Assembly (NCBI GenBank): GCA_021234155.1
Contig: JAJEKV010000005.1
Span: forward strand, 7,556,216 to 7,620,215
Source: Isoetes taiwanensis
Taxonomy: Eukaryota; Streptophyta; Lycopodiopsida; Isoetales; Isoetaceae
DNA length: 64,000 bases
Direction of reading: 5' to 3'
A model generated the notes under the pieces. That model was given only the letters and a program-made list of their open reading frames with translations, was not told the origin of the DNA and did no database searches. Numbering within the stretch: the stretch's first letter is position 1; each line of letters begins with the position of its first letter. Made by a program: the position numbers and the translations under genes. Positions 12,393 to 22,200 of the stretch are shown here, piece by piece.

Positions 12393-12671
12393 CGAAATCG
12401 GGTGGCGTCGCGAGAATTGGCTCTGCGTCAAGGGCGCAGGCGTGTTTTTCGCGACGCGACCCGGTTTCGGGTCATTTCTATTCCTATGAAGGGTTTTTGG
12501 GAAATTAAACATCCTAACATGACTTTTCAGCATGATTCTAACCTAACTAGCAGCTTTTCTTGCTTAATTTGGACATGTATAAGTATCAAAGTGCCGAAAT
12601 CGGGCGGCGTCGCGAGAATTGGCTCTGCGTCGAGGGCGCAGGCATGATTTTCGCGATGCGACCCGGTTTCG
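12393..12671. repeat. Duplicated 77-bp stem-loop in the spacer between the two retroelement ORFs
   Basis: Copies lie at 12393-12469 and 12595-12671 and differ at only a few positions. Each has arms GGCGTCGCGAGAA and TTTTCGCGACGCGACC that can pair, and an inner TGCGTC/GCGCA stem. The spacing is about 202 bp. The position between the H3-like stop and the ORF2 start suggests a regulatory, termination or packaging role, which is inference only. Confidence 0.7.
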
Positions 12672-12881
12672 CCAGTTTGGCCATTTTTTTGACTAATTAA
12701 GCTAGGGTTTCTAACTAATTAATTTTTCTTTCAACATTCCAATTATAATGGTTAAAACTAAAGTAAGAATTGAGCTATTCAAACACATTTTTATACAAAA
12801 TTGAAGTTACTTTTCAACAAAATTTTATATTTATAGGAGGAAAAACTTAACAAGTACATTAATTTACACAAAACTTCATCC

Positions 12882-13967
12882 TCAAGGGCGTTCCTTGCGG
12901 ATGCGACGCGCCAAGTGTATGTCCTTGGGCATCAGGGTCATCCTCTTCGCGTGGATCGCGCAGAGGTTCCCTTCTTCAAACAACTGGGTGAGCTCGGCCT
13001 CAGCGGCCACCTGCAGCACCCGAGTTGTGAGCGACGTCACCCTGTAATCGGTGACGAACTCCTGCATCACCTCCCGCATGAGCCGCTCGAACGGTGCCTT
13101 CCTAATCAGGAGATTAGTGCACTGTTGAAAGTGCTTAATCTCCCGGAAGACACGGGAGTGTATCGAATTAGGCCCGTGGTGGACCTTCTTCGGCTTCTCC
13201 GGTCGTGGCGGCGGCGGCTTGGGCTGCTTCTTTGGTGGCCGGCCCCCCTCCACGGTGCGTTGGACGTTCTGCCGGCAGTACCAATCATTATACCTCGTCC
13301 ACCGACGGAGGTATTCCTGGTATGCTTTGAGGCGGCGTCTGAACAGGCGCTCCTCCTTTATGGCGAACGGACGCTCGCCCGCCTTCTGCTTCTTGATCAC
13401 CTTAGGTGGCTCGGGCCACACTGGGTAAGGTGGTCTTGGGTCAGCGCCCTCCTCCTGCTCCTCTTCCTCTTCAACCTCCTCTTCTACCTCCTCCCGCTGG
13501 GGTTCTTCAATAACGACGGTCGTGCGAGGCCGGTCGTTCCTTCTCTTGGTGCGCCTCTCCTGCTCCCTCAGCTCCCGCTCTCTCTCTCTCTTCTTCCTTG
13601 CGGCCCTCTCCTCAGGCCACTCCCCAACCTTCTCCTTGCCCTTCTTCTTGGGCACTGAAGGGCCCGCTTCCTGGGTCTGGTGCTCAGGCTGCTCCTCGAC
13701 CTGCTCTTCCACCTGTTCTTCCGAAGGCCCGAAGTGACGGGATTCTCCGGTTCTCTGGGTGCCTGCTGTTGACGAGCTACTGCTAGGTGCGTCCTGCTCA
13801 GCGTCGTGGTAGGTCGCGTCGCTGCTGCTGGAGGGAAACTCCTCTTCCCCCTTCTTAGGTCGGAGGTGCTCCGGGATTTTCTTCGTGTGGCGTCCTGCTG
13901 CTACCTGCGCCATCGAGAGCGTGGGTCGCTCGCCGAACTTCCTGGCTGTCTGCTTGGTTCTTGCCAT
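12882..13967 (-). CDS. Histone H3-like protein with a large insert between tail and histone fold
   Basis: Intact 361-aa frame. The start at 13967 is chosen because it gives [10 protein letters not shown], identical to residues 1-9 of H3 after Met removal; an earlier in-frame Met 7 codons upstream is unlikely. Residues 1-40 resemble the H3 tail and end HLRPKKG where H3 has HRYRPG. Residues ~41-265 are a low-complexity insert: Ser-rich, Glu/Gln-rich, Lys/Arg coiled-coil-like, and Pro/Lys-rich near 245. The last 88 residues align to H3 from the alpha-N helix to the C-terminus with no gap and about 60% identity by eye, including [14 protein letters not shown] and MPKDI. K4 and K9 are kept, S10 is replaced, the K56 position is Gln and the K79 position is Val. 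Loop 1 has no CENH3-type insertion. Codon use is GC-rich, unlike neighbours. It lies between the PBS and ORF2, so it is carried by the retroelement. Confidence 0.9.
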   Translation of the reverse strand: MARTKQTARKFGERPTLSMAQVAAGRHTKKIPEHLRPKKGEEEFPSSSSDATYHDAEQDAPSSSSSTAGTQRTGESRHFGPSEEQVEEQVEEQPEHQTQEAGPSVPKKKGKEKVGEWPEERAARKKRERERELREQERRTKRRNDRPRTTVVIEEPQREEVEEEVEEEEEQEEGADPRPPYPVWPEPPKVIKKQKAGERPFAIKEERLFRRRLKAYQEYLRRWTRYNDWYCRQNVQRTVEGGRPPKKQPKPPPPRPEKPKKVHHGPNSIHSRVFREIKHFQQCTNLLIRKAPFERLMREVMQEFVTDYRVTSLTTRVLQVAAEAELTQLFEEGNLCAIHAKRMTLMPKDIHLARRIRKERP

Positions 13968-14527
13968 ACTTAACGATAGGGAAAACAAATGACGTAAGGC
14001 TGATCAAGAGAGATAGGGTGGAGGAAAGGTTTGGAGGGAAAATGAGGTGGCAAGACTATTTAAAAGGAAGGGTCCCTGGGAATATTCTCCTATCATTAAT
14101 AGGCCTACTTATTAGCCCCCCTTATTAATTACCCCATAGTACCCTTATTATTATTATTATTATCTGTTTCATTTCTAATACATATACTAAAAATTCGTAT
14201 TATACCTTAGGAATTTCAAATTTCCTAATAGTTTGAAGTATTAATTATAGATTTGCGCCATTTTTCACCCAGGTCTCCGATTGGCATGATTCTTCGACCC
14301 ATTTTAGGTGAAATTTGATGCAGATGCATAATTTTTACTCCAAATTTACTAGAAGGTAAATTTGACTCATGTGCTTCTTAACCTAATTTCGGACCCACTA
14401 CCTAGAAGAAAAATTTTCCCCTATTTCGAGGTTCGATGGTGGAAATTTTTATTTCACACCCCTATAGGCCTGTTAGACTACTTTCATGGTTATGGTCAGT
14501 GCTAGTTCTTGGTCAACCAAGAACATC

Positions 14528-14539
14528 GCTCTGATACCA
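14528..14539 (-). other. Primer-binding site, initiator tRNA-Met
   Basis: The minus strand reads TGGTATCAGAGC one base after the LTR end. This is the standard complement of the tRNA-iMet 3' end and is also used by the Copia element at 35886. Confidence 0.85.
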
Positions 14540-14540
14540 T

Positions 14541-16179
14541 TGTGACGCTCCCTGCTAAACATACGGCGCCCGGCCGTACACTCGGCAGGAAATCCCCCGT
14601 CCGGCTCATCAACCGCACAGGCCCTCCGTCTATCCCGCACTCTGGAATCCTCCGTAGTGCGGGAAGGGGACACGAAGGTGTCTTACGCGCCCTTCCCCTA
14701 TGGGTTCCTATCACAGCGGAAGCATAACATGTCAGAACTAGCAATACAATACAACATGCTACCTCGAGGGGTAGCTCAATCGCATATCCATAGATGCAAG
14801 GAACATAATCATATGCCATAAAACATGAGAGATCCTACCCGTGGCTCCGACACGAAAGGAAGTCGACTGACTGGATAGGCCTCAAGATAGAGCAGACCGA
14901 GTCATAACAATGGCGGGGCTGGCTATAGACAATGGCTAGGGTTGACCACTCCATCCGCCCCTCCTGTGCATACTTTGCAGATGGGCTAGATCAAGCTGTG
15001 GCATGACTCTAACCTTCCGGATACGCAATCCCATGGCATCACCCATCGGGACTACTCCAGGTTGCATCTCCCTGGTCCGACGAGGTAGGAAGAGTTGCAT
15101 CTCCCCTTCCCGGGGTCTAGAGGCTCCACAGGCTAGAGAATCGTGGGCGGCACCGCGATTAAGCACCGTGAACCCCCAAAACAAGAGCCAAGCTGACACT
15201 TGCAACTCTTGAGAGGCAGGGCGACACCATTGCCCCAGGAGGTGTCGGACCCATGCTCGGCCCACACGAAGTGACCGACCATAAGCCTAGCCCACTATGG
15301 GATCCCCCGAAGCCCCCACTCGGCAGGGATCCACCCTCCATCTTGCCTCTAGCCCCGTTGTATAGTGCTGAGTCACATCATAGCTTCCATAGCCCGATGG
15401 GTTCCTATGCACAGGCCGCATCTAATAGGAACTAAGGGATCTACACTAGGAGCATACTACTTATGTCCCTAGGTCTCTACCCCCCTTCCCAACACAAGAG
15501 GAACAACATGATCAACCATCATCACATAACATCATGAACAATATCATATGAACATCTTAACCTAATCATACATATCTAACTATCAGTTAGGGTTCCTTGA
15601 TTAGGGTTCAAGATGTTCAACAATGGATCTAGGGTGGCTCTACTCTAGACACAAAATACTAGCCCACCTGGAATGCTAACTTCCAGATGAACTAATCATG
15701 AACGCTACTTAACCTACCTCCTCCAGAAGCGCTTCCTCCCATCCCTGGCGTCTCCATGCTCCTTGACGAGGTTCGAAGCCTTGCCCCCTCAACGATCATA
15801 CACACCCTCGTGGCTGCCGCTCGAGTGCTAGACTATGATTTAATCGGTGCTTTCAAACGGGGTTTCGGGCACGTGGATGAGAGCTCAGGTGCTAGGTCAG
15901 GAAAAAAAGGTCTAGGGTTAGGGTTAGAGCTAATATAGGTGTGGGTCCACGTGGGATGCCACGTGGCACCACTAGGATGAGGCCGTGTGGCGGTTGCTCC
16001 AATAGGATAAGGCCATGTGGAATTGGGCCTTATCCTAAGGTTATCTAAGTTAAACAATTAACCTAGATGTGCACCCCTTGCCACGTATCCAAGGCATACA
16101 AGGCTAGCTAGGTAGGCTTGTATGGTGACGGGTCCAGGAATATACGTATTTATGGCGTATATTCCCTTGGAACGTCACA
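14541..16179 (-). repeat. Long terminal repeat of the H3-carrying retroelement
   Basis: 1639 bp, with TGTGACG at one end and CGTCACA at the other, directly next to the primer-binding site, which fixes it as the 5' LTR in minus orientation. Short overlapping ORFs inside are not supported as genes. A short telomere-like run (AGGGTTAGGGTTAG) occurs near 15915. No partner LTR exists in the window, so age cannot be estimated. Confidence 0.75.
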
Positions 16180-17300
16180 CCTTTTACGAGCTGATTTTGT
16201 CTCCAATACTGTTTTAAAAGTTTTCTCATATCTTACGGCTTCTACTTACAGAGTTTTTCTCCAATAGTGTTTGGATTACACAACATCAAAGCACCTCACT
16301 AAAACATGGAAAAAGATACCTTTATTATAACTCTCTTTGTTTGCACCAAGATAATTCTTTCCTGAATGTACTGGAATGGATCATATAAGCTTTGTCATTG
16401 GCAGTGCAATAAAGGCTGGTTTAGGTTTGACAGGCAATATTGTGAGTATGTATCTACAAGCCTCAATAAGGTTTAAAAGTTGCCGTCGGACAGTCTCTGC
16501 GACACGTGCAGGAACGACAACATGACAGAAGAGTTAACGTGTTCGGCGACATCGACACTAAATCCAAGACGCTACATATCACAGTGGTAGGAGCATTGCT
16601 TGACAAATTTCTCGATTATCCATTAGGGGCGCATTAGCTACAATGAAGACAAATCCTCGATCATTGCGCCAAAGCGTACTGAAGAGTCGGGGTAAATGCA
16701 CGTTCGAGCTCAACCACAGATTCCAAATCATTGCCTTCGACTGGGCCTGGGCTCAGAACGTGACCCATAACTATTGAGCAACGAAAGACATGCCTTCGCA
16801 TTTTTAAGTAGCTTTACTTTGCTTGCAACTTCCATGTACATGCTATTAAATTCTTAACAACGTTCTTCAATTTATAATATCGAGTTTTTCCTTCGGGATG
16901 CGATGAGTCGTCTCGGTGTTCTTCAGCACGGAAATCATTTGAGGGGCACCGCTTTTTCGTTACAGGAAGATCTTTCTCCCATGCAGCTATGCAATTGCCG
17001 GAATGAGTTGTGCAAAGTTAGAGAAACCCGTCAATTGGTGGTATACCGAGGAGGAGCAGCAATTATCCTAGACCACTGGCCTCCTAATCCGTGGACAGGC
17101 TATGTCTAGGATCTCTCAGCAGCACCATATCATTAGAACAAATAGCTTTCATTTAGTTTGGGCACATGCCCTCAGCATGTATATATGTTAATTTAGGCTT
17201 CTACGATGGGGCTTTGTCCCCGAGCTCTTGTTTGGGCTTAGACCCCTCTTTCATGTACTGGTCCCATAACTCGATTGGGTTTCCGTGGATGTTAAAATAA
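16180..17300. other. No recognised gene
   Basis: Only short open frames are present. One at 16903-17109 has a few Cys residues but no family resemblance. Confidence 0.5.
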
Positions 17301-17413
17301 TTCTTCTTCTTCTTCTTCTTCTTCTTCTTCTTCTTCTTCTTCTTCTTCTTCTTCTTCTTCTTCTTCTTCTTCTTCTTCTTCTTCTTCTTCTTCTTCTTCT
17401 TCTTCTTCTTCTT
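17301..17413. repeat. (TTC)n microsatellite
   Basis: About 37 uninterrupted TTC units. The long poly-Leu, poly-Lys and poly-Glu frames across it are artefacts. Confidence 0.98.
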
Positions 17414-17621
17414 GTTCATACCCGGAACAAAATTGACATGCAAAACAATTCACAGTTCGTAAGTTCTTTTGCATCCCCCTGACCCATCTTATTTCTCTAT
17501 TTAGACTCTTCATACATTGTTTCGTATATTATCAAGTATCAAGTATTCTATTGTCTTGAAGTAGCAATTTGAATTGATTGTCAAAACATGACTTTGAACT
17601 ATGATTTAAGTCACTTCACCC

Positions 17622-17660
17622 TCCGGCCATGGAGCGCAACCCTCCGTGCGCAGCACCTTG
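17622..17660 (-). repeat. SINE tail fragment
   Basis: The segment ending GTGCGCAGCACCTTG is the reverse of a block in the SINE at 57525 (CAAGGTGCTGCGCAC). It abuts the poly(A) of the LINE on its right. Confidence 0.45.
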
Positions 17661-18615
17661 TTTTTTTTTTTTTTTTTTTTGAGGGTAAGAGTGTGTTTTT
17701 TGTTATTAATAATAATAATAATAAAGATACAGAGAGTCCCCAATGGGACAGATAGGAAGCATTAGGGCTATTATATGGGTTCTCTATGCATCATGATGTG
17801 CGTACTAAGGGAAGTTCTATTCCACAACAACATAATGGTAGAGAGACCCTATCTGGTCAGTTACTCAGATTGCTTTCTCCACTAAACTCAAATTGTTCCA
17901 CCATTAGACCTATCATGAAAGTCTAGGTCCTCAGAGCTCATCCAATGGCACTTAAAGTAGTTATAAAATCCTTCAATCTTACCAATTCTGTCCAATCCCT
18001 TATTGTAACTCATCCCCATCTTCCTGTGGTGGGACAATGCCATTAAAGCAACTTCCTTATTAAAAAGACTCTTAAGTTTCTCAATAGAGATAGATTGCCC
18101 CCCCAAAGTGACATCACACCGATGTCTCCATATAATCTAGAGAGCCACACTAACCAGGGAGGCATCAATACAATCTCTGTCTAAGATCATAACAACATTC
18201 GGCCATCCAAGTTGATGCATATGCAGTCTCATAATAGGGCATACCCAATACCAGAACTCAATAATTCTTGGACAGAGGAAGAGATGTGAAAGAGATTCGC
18301 TAGCCTGGCACCCAAGAGGACATAGGTCTGAAGACACAATTCCTCTATGGACCAGCTTCACTTTAGTGTTGAGACCTCCTTGGAGAGCCTCCCATCTAAA
18401 AAATTGTATTCTCCTAGAGCATAAGGTTTTCCAGGAGTTTGCTAAGAGGAGCTTAGCCGCTGATCCATTCACTTGAAGCCTAGCATCTGCTTTAAGAGGG
18501 GAGTCATCACAAAGGGCCCGATATATACTTGCAACATTTTATGTCTCCTTACCTACACAAGACCACTTTTCCTCAGGACCACTAGACCCTGAGAGAAGCT
18601 TAACATTACCTAGAA
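17661..18615 (-). mobile_element. 5'-truncated LINE with RVT zinc-binding domain
   Basis: On the minus strand, coding sequence reads from about 18610 (EEKWSCVGKE) through LANSWKTLCSRRIQFFRWEA and CPLGCQASESLSHLFLCP, the Cys/His zinc-binding domain (zf-RVT) typical of the C-terminus of plant LINE ORF2. It then continues to GFYNYFKCHW at about 17930, with an in-frame TAG at 18139-18137. A 20-nt poly(A), seen as T at 17661-17680, marks the 3' end. It belongs to the same family as the plus-strand copy at 51975-53667, with collinear similarity throughout. Inactive because it is 5'-truncated and has a stop. Confidence 0.8.
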
Positions 18616-18629
18616 TTTTTCGTAGTATC

Positions 18630-18795
18630 TTATTGCAAACTACTATTATGTAAAGAAGGCTTATCAAGTAACAATGGTCTATAATGCAACTTTATTGCAA
18701 ACTATTACATAAAGAAGGCTTATCAAGTAACAATGGTCTATAACGCAACTTTATTGCAAACTATTACATGAAAAGGCTTATCAAATAACAATGGT
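18630..18795. repeat. Tandem repeat, ~59-bp period, nearly three units
   Basis: AAGGCTTATCAAGTAACAATGG recurs at about 18656, 18715 and 18774. It lies at the 5' truncation point of the adjacent LINE. No gene was seen from 18796 to 19419. Confidence 0.8.
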
Positions 18796-19419
18796 AGCAT
18801 CTCCAACCTATGTGGACGCTTGCTATTCCAAATGAGCAACACTAAACTCATCAATTTACTTGCAAGTTTAGTTCACATGGCTCTCTAATAATGCTATTTC
18901 AACATGTTCAAAACAAGCTGGAAAGAGCAATTCTCTGCTACGTCCTACAAGATAAGTTGGTTTTGATGGATAATTCTTTTCAAGATCTTTCTATCATTCA
19001 AATGCATGCATTTTTTACTTATTTTTATCTAGAATGGATTGATAATAATGCAAAGATTCTGCGTTTTCCTCTAATTCTATGTTGTCTCGTCGGTTTATTG
19101 GATTTTCATTTAATTCCTGTGTTGTTATGATCTGTACTACCATATGTTCCAGCATTTTCTCATTATGTGTCATCTGTTCAACTATAATATCTCAAGGCAC
19201 GGCCACCGTTGAGCACATGCCCCTCTTAGCCCTCTTGGAAATGATCTCAAGCTGCTATGCAGTGGGTATTCCAAAAATTGAGAATGTGGTCTCATTATGA
19301 TTTGGAAATTTGGATTTCTGGGTTATGCTCTTCTGATTTTTAACGGCATGGAGAGCATGAAAAACATGTGGTGTTTTTTTTTTTTTTTTTTTTTTTTTTT
19401 TGAAGGCAAGGTATTTTTA

Positions 19420-21403
19420 TCTTATATTATAAAGTTTTAGCGTATGTCATGAAGAAACCCCTAATTTGGATGATTGAGATCATCTGATTGCATCTGAAGA
19501 CCGTGATTTATCGCACATCTTCCCACCACCATGATTGGCCATGCTCTAATGACCGAAGAGGAAAGGGAAAAGAGGGAGGAGAAAGGGGCAAAGTGAAAGG
19601 AAAAAAGGCACGGGTAAAAGGGAAAATGAAATGGAAAAGAGCACGAGAAAGGGAAAGGAAAAGAAACGGAGAAAGAAAGAAAAAAAAGACACTACGAAAA
19701 GGAGAAGAGGGAAAGGGTGAGGACAAGAGTAAAAGGGAAGGGAAAAAGGGGATGAGGAAAAGGGTAGAGAGAAGGGAAGGGAAAAGGAAAAGGGAAAAGG
19801 AAAGGAAAAGGGAAAGGGAAAAAAAAAGAGGAGAGAGGAGCGAAAAGGGGCAAGTTTTAAGTGGAAGAGGAAAAAAAGCGTGAGAAAGGAGAAAAAAGGA
19901 CACGAAAAAAAAAAAAAGAGAAAAAAAAGAGGAGAAGGATGGAAAGGGAAAAAAGAAAAAAGGAGGGAGGGAAAAGGGAAAAAGGGCATGGGGGAAAGAG
20001 GAAGAGAAAAGAAAGAAAAGAGAAGCGGAAAAAAGGAAGAGAGAAAGGAGGAAGGAAAGGGGAAAAGGGAAAAGGGAAAAAGAAAAGAACAAAGAAGGGA
20101 GGAAAGGGAAAGAAAAAGACTACGAGAAAAAGGGAAGAGAGAAAGGGTGGGTAAAGGGAAGGAAGAAATGGTAATCAGTAAAAGGGGAGAGAAAATAAAG
20201 GGAAGGGAAAAAAAAAGACATGAGAACAAAGAAAGGAAAAAGAAAAGAAAAAGGAGGAAGAGAGGGAAATGGAAGGGAAAAAGGGCACGAAAACAAGCGA
20301 AAGAGATAAAGGGTCGGGAGAGGAGAAAAATGGAAGGGAAAAAGGCCATTGGTAAAAAAGAAAGGAAAAACAAAAAGGGGAAGAGGGAAAGTGAAGCGAA
20401 GGGGATGGGATGGGAGAAAAGGAAAATAAAAAAAGGTAAAAGGAAAAAAGGAATGTGAAAAGGGGAGGGGGAAAAAAGGGAAGGGAGAGATAGAAAAAGA
20501 GAAAGCGAGGAGGGGGAAAATGGAAAAGGCAAACGTGAAAAAGGGAAAAAAGGCAAAAAGGCAAAAGGAAAAAAAGGGAGGTAAAATGGAAAAATAAAAA
20601 GTGGAGGTGAACGAACAGGAAGAGCAAAATAGAAAAAGAAAAAGAGAAGGAAAAAGGGGAAAAGGAGGGGGAGGAGGGAAAAGGTGAAGAAAGGGGAAAA
20701 GAGGAGCGAAAAAGAACATGGAAAAATAGAAGAGAAAAGGGACATGGCAAAAAAGGGAAGAGGGAAAGGGTGATAAAAGGGAAAAACCGAAGGAAAAATG
20801 GACATGGAAAAAGGGAAAGGGAAAGCGGGAAAAGTAAAAAGGAGGGGGGAAAGGAAGGAAAAAGGGGCACTAGAAAAAAGGGAAGACGGAAGGGCTGGGT
20901 AAACGAGGAAAAGGGAAGGGAAAAAAGGGAAAAAGAAAAGATGGGGAGAAAGAAAGGGAAAAGAAAAAGGAAAGGGGAAAGGGGGAAGGAAAACTTAGAA
21001 AAAATGGCATGAGAAAAGGGGGAAGAGGGAAATGGGAAAAGGGAGGGGGGGAAGGGCACAGGGAAAGCAAAAAAAGGGCAACCACAAATTGGAGAAAGGG
21101 AAGGGGAAAATAGAAAAGGAAAAATGGGAAAGCAGAAAACAGAAAAGGGAAATAGGAATGGAATAATGGAAAAAGAAAAAGGTATATTGGAAAATGTAAA
21201 AAGGAAAGAGGGGCAAGGGGAAAATAGAAAAAAAAAATAGTAGACAAAAGCAAAAGGAAAAGGGGAAAGGTAAGGGGAAGTGGAAAATGTGGTCAAATGC
21301 TCTTGATTATCTAATTTTAAAAATGTGAATCCATTTAACAATTGCTCCAGTATATCATTTACTGTTCCTAGCTATGCCCAGCAACGCTGGGCACCTTAAC
21401 TAG
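19420..21403 (+). mobile_element. Helitron (copy 2) filled by a purine tract
   Basis: The left end is A|TCTTATATTATAAAGTTTTAG at 19420. The right end has hairpin 21376-21392 (GCCCAGC-AAC-GCTGGGC), CTAG at 21400-21403 and then T. From about 19545 to 21285 the plus strand is almost only A and G, built from irregular GGGAAAA-like runs punctuated by GGCAYG-type breaks. There is no real gene; frames of up to 419 codons on either strand are low-complexity shadows. The same arrangement recurs at 49163-50541 and in part at 50669. Confidence 0.8.
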
Positions 21404-21479
21404 TTTTTATTAATAATATGTAAATAATTACATTTATTCATGGCTCTATGATAGCCAGATAACCTAAACGTATCAGCCC

Positions 21480-22200
21480 AAGTCTCCCAGGTGTGGAGAT
21501 GAGATAAAAGCACCATCAAACAATCCTTCTCAAATAGTAAGTGATCCTAATCAACCTGCAAATGAACCCCTTTAAGTTCCACCCCCGAAAATGCAGTAGA
21601 CACAAGCAAGAGAGAGTTGAGGCTTCATCCCTCGCATTAACTCGGCCTCTGATCTACCTATACCAAAGTACTACTGGAAGAAAGAAACCCTGTTCCAATT
21701 TCTCGTACTTAGAGTTGCATATTCTCACCATCTTCCTTGGGTATAGATACCAGGGCCTACCCCCAAGAGGGTGGTCCACCTCTGCTCCAATTGCCCTGAA
21801 TACTTGCCTAGGTTCCATCTACACTACGCTCTACCCATCATGGAGCAGCTCTAAGGACATGTGGTCCTCCCGTCCAATGTCCCTTTGAATCCCTTACCTT
21901 GTGGCAGATTGCTTTCATGATGCAGATTCCTGAATCCCACACCTCCTTCCAGCTGGGATGGAAGAGGGATAACATGAAAAGGCAAACTCCTTCCAAGTTG
22001 CATGTGCCAAGTATCTAAAACAACCAGGGCTAAACCTGAAAAAGACTCTGCTGCCACATACGTCCGAAGCCCTCAACAACAACCAACAACCAGTCCAGCT
22101 AAAATCTACTATTACTGAAGGGCCTCCTTTGCACACCCTTAAGTGTCTCCGAAAAATTTCATACATAGAGGCTTGCTCAAGTACAAGAAGACTAAATCAG
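21480..22200 (-). mobile_element. Decayed LINE-like fragment
   Basis: Minus-strand frames include LEGGVGFRNLHHESNL, close to the 'GGLGFRDL' block that follows the RT domain in plant LINE ORF2, and a nearby CWLLLRA stretch. Frame breaks are frequent and the ends are not defined. Confidence 0.4.

Larger units (their letters stand above)
10586..16179 (-). mobile_element. LTR retroelement carrying a histone H3-like gene
   Basis: Read on the minus strand, the order is 5' LTR (16179-14541), tRNA-iMet primer-binding site (14539-14528), about 560 bp leader, histone H3-like ORF (13967-12882), spacer with two copies of a hairpin repeat, and ORF2 (12100-11345), with related but frame-broken coding sequence to 10586. 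The LTR starts TG and ends CA, with 7-bp terminal inverted repeats (TGTGACG/CGTCACA). No gag, protease, integrase or reverse transcriptase was found. The element is either a non-autonomous (LARD-like) derivative or truncated on its 3' side. The second LTR was not found in the window. The higher GC content than the surroundings supports one coherent inserted unit. Confidence 0.75.

Noticed and set aside
12915-13658. 247-codon plus-strand frame opposite the H3-like gene
   Set aside because: Antisense shadow of a GC-rich coding exon; Leu/Arg/Pro-rich with no motif.
12882-13967. Centromeric H3 (CENH3)
   Set aside because: Tail start is identical to H3, loop 1 has no extra residues and the C-terminus RRIRKERP follows H3, so it is an H3-type variant.
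17201-17513. Poly-Lys, poly-Leu and poly-Glu frames
   Set aside because: Translations of a (TTC)n microsatellite.
19508-21341. Long open frames up to 419 codons on both strands
   Set aside because: They lie in a homopurine tract and encode only Phe/Ser/Pro/Leu or Lys/Arg/Glu/Gly; lack of stops is a by-product of composition.
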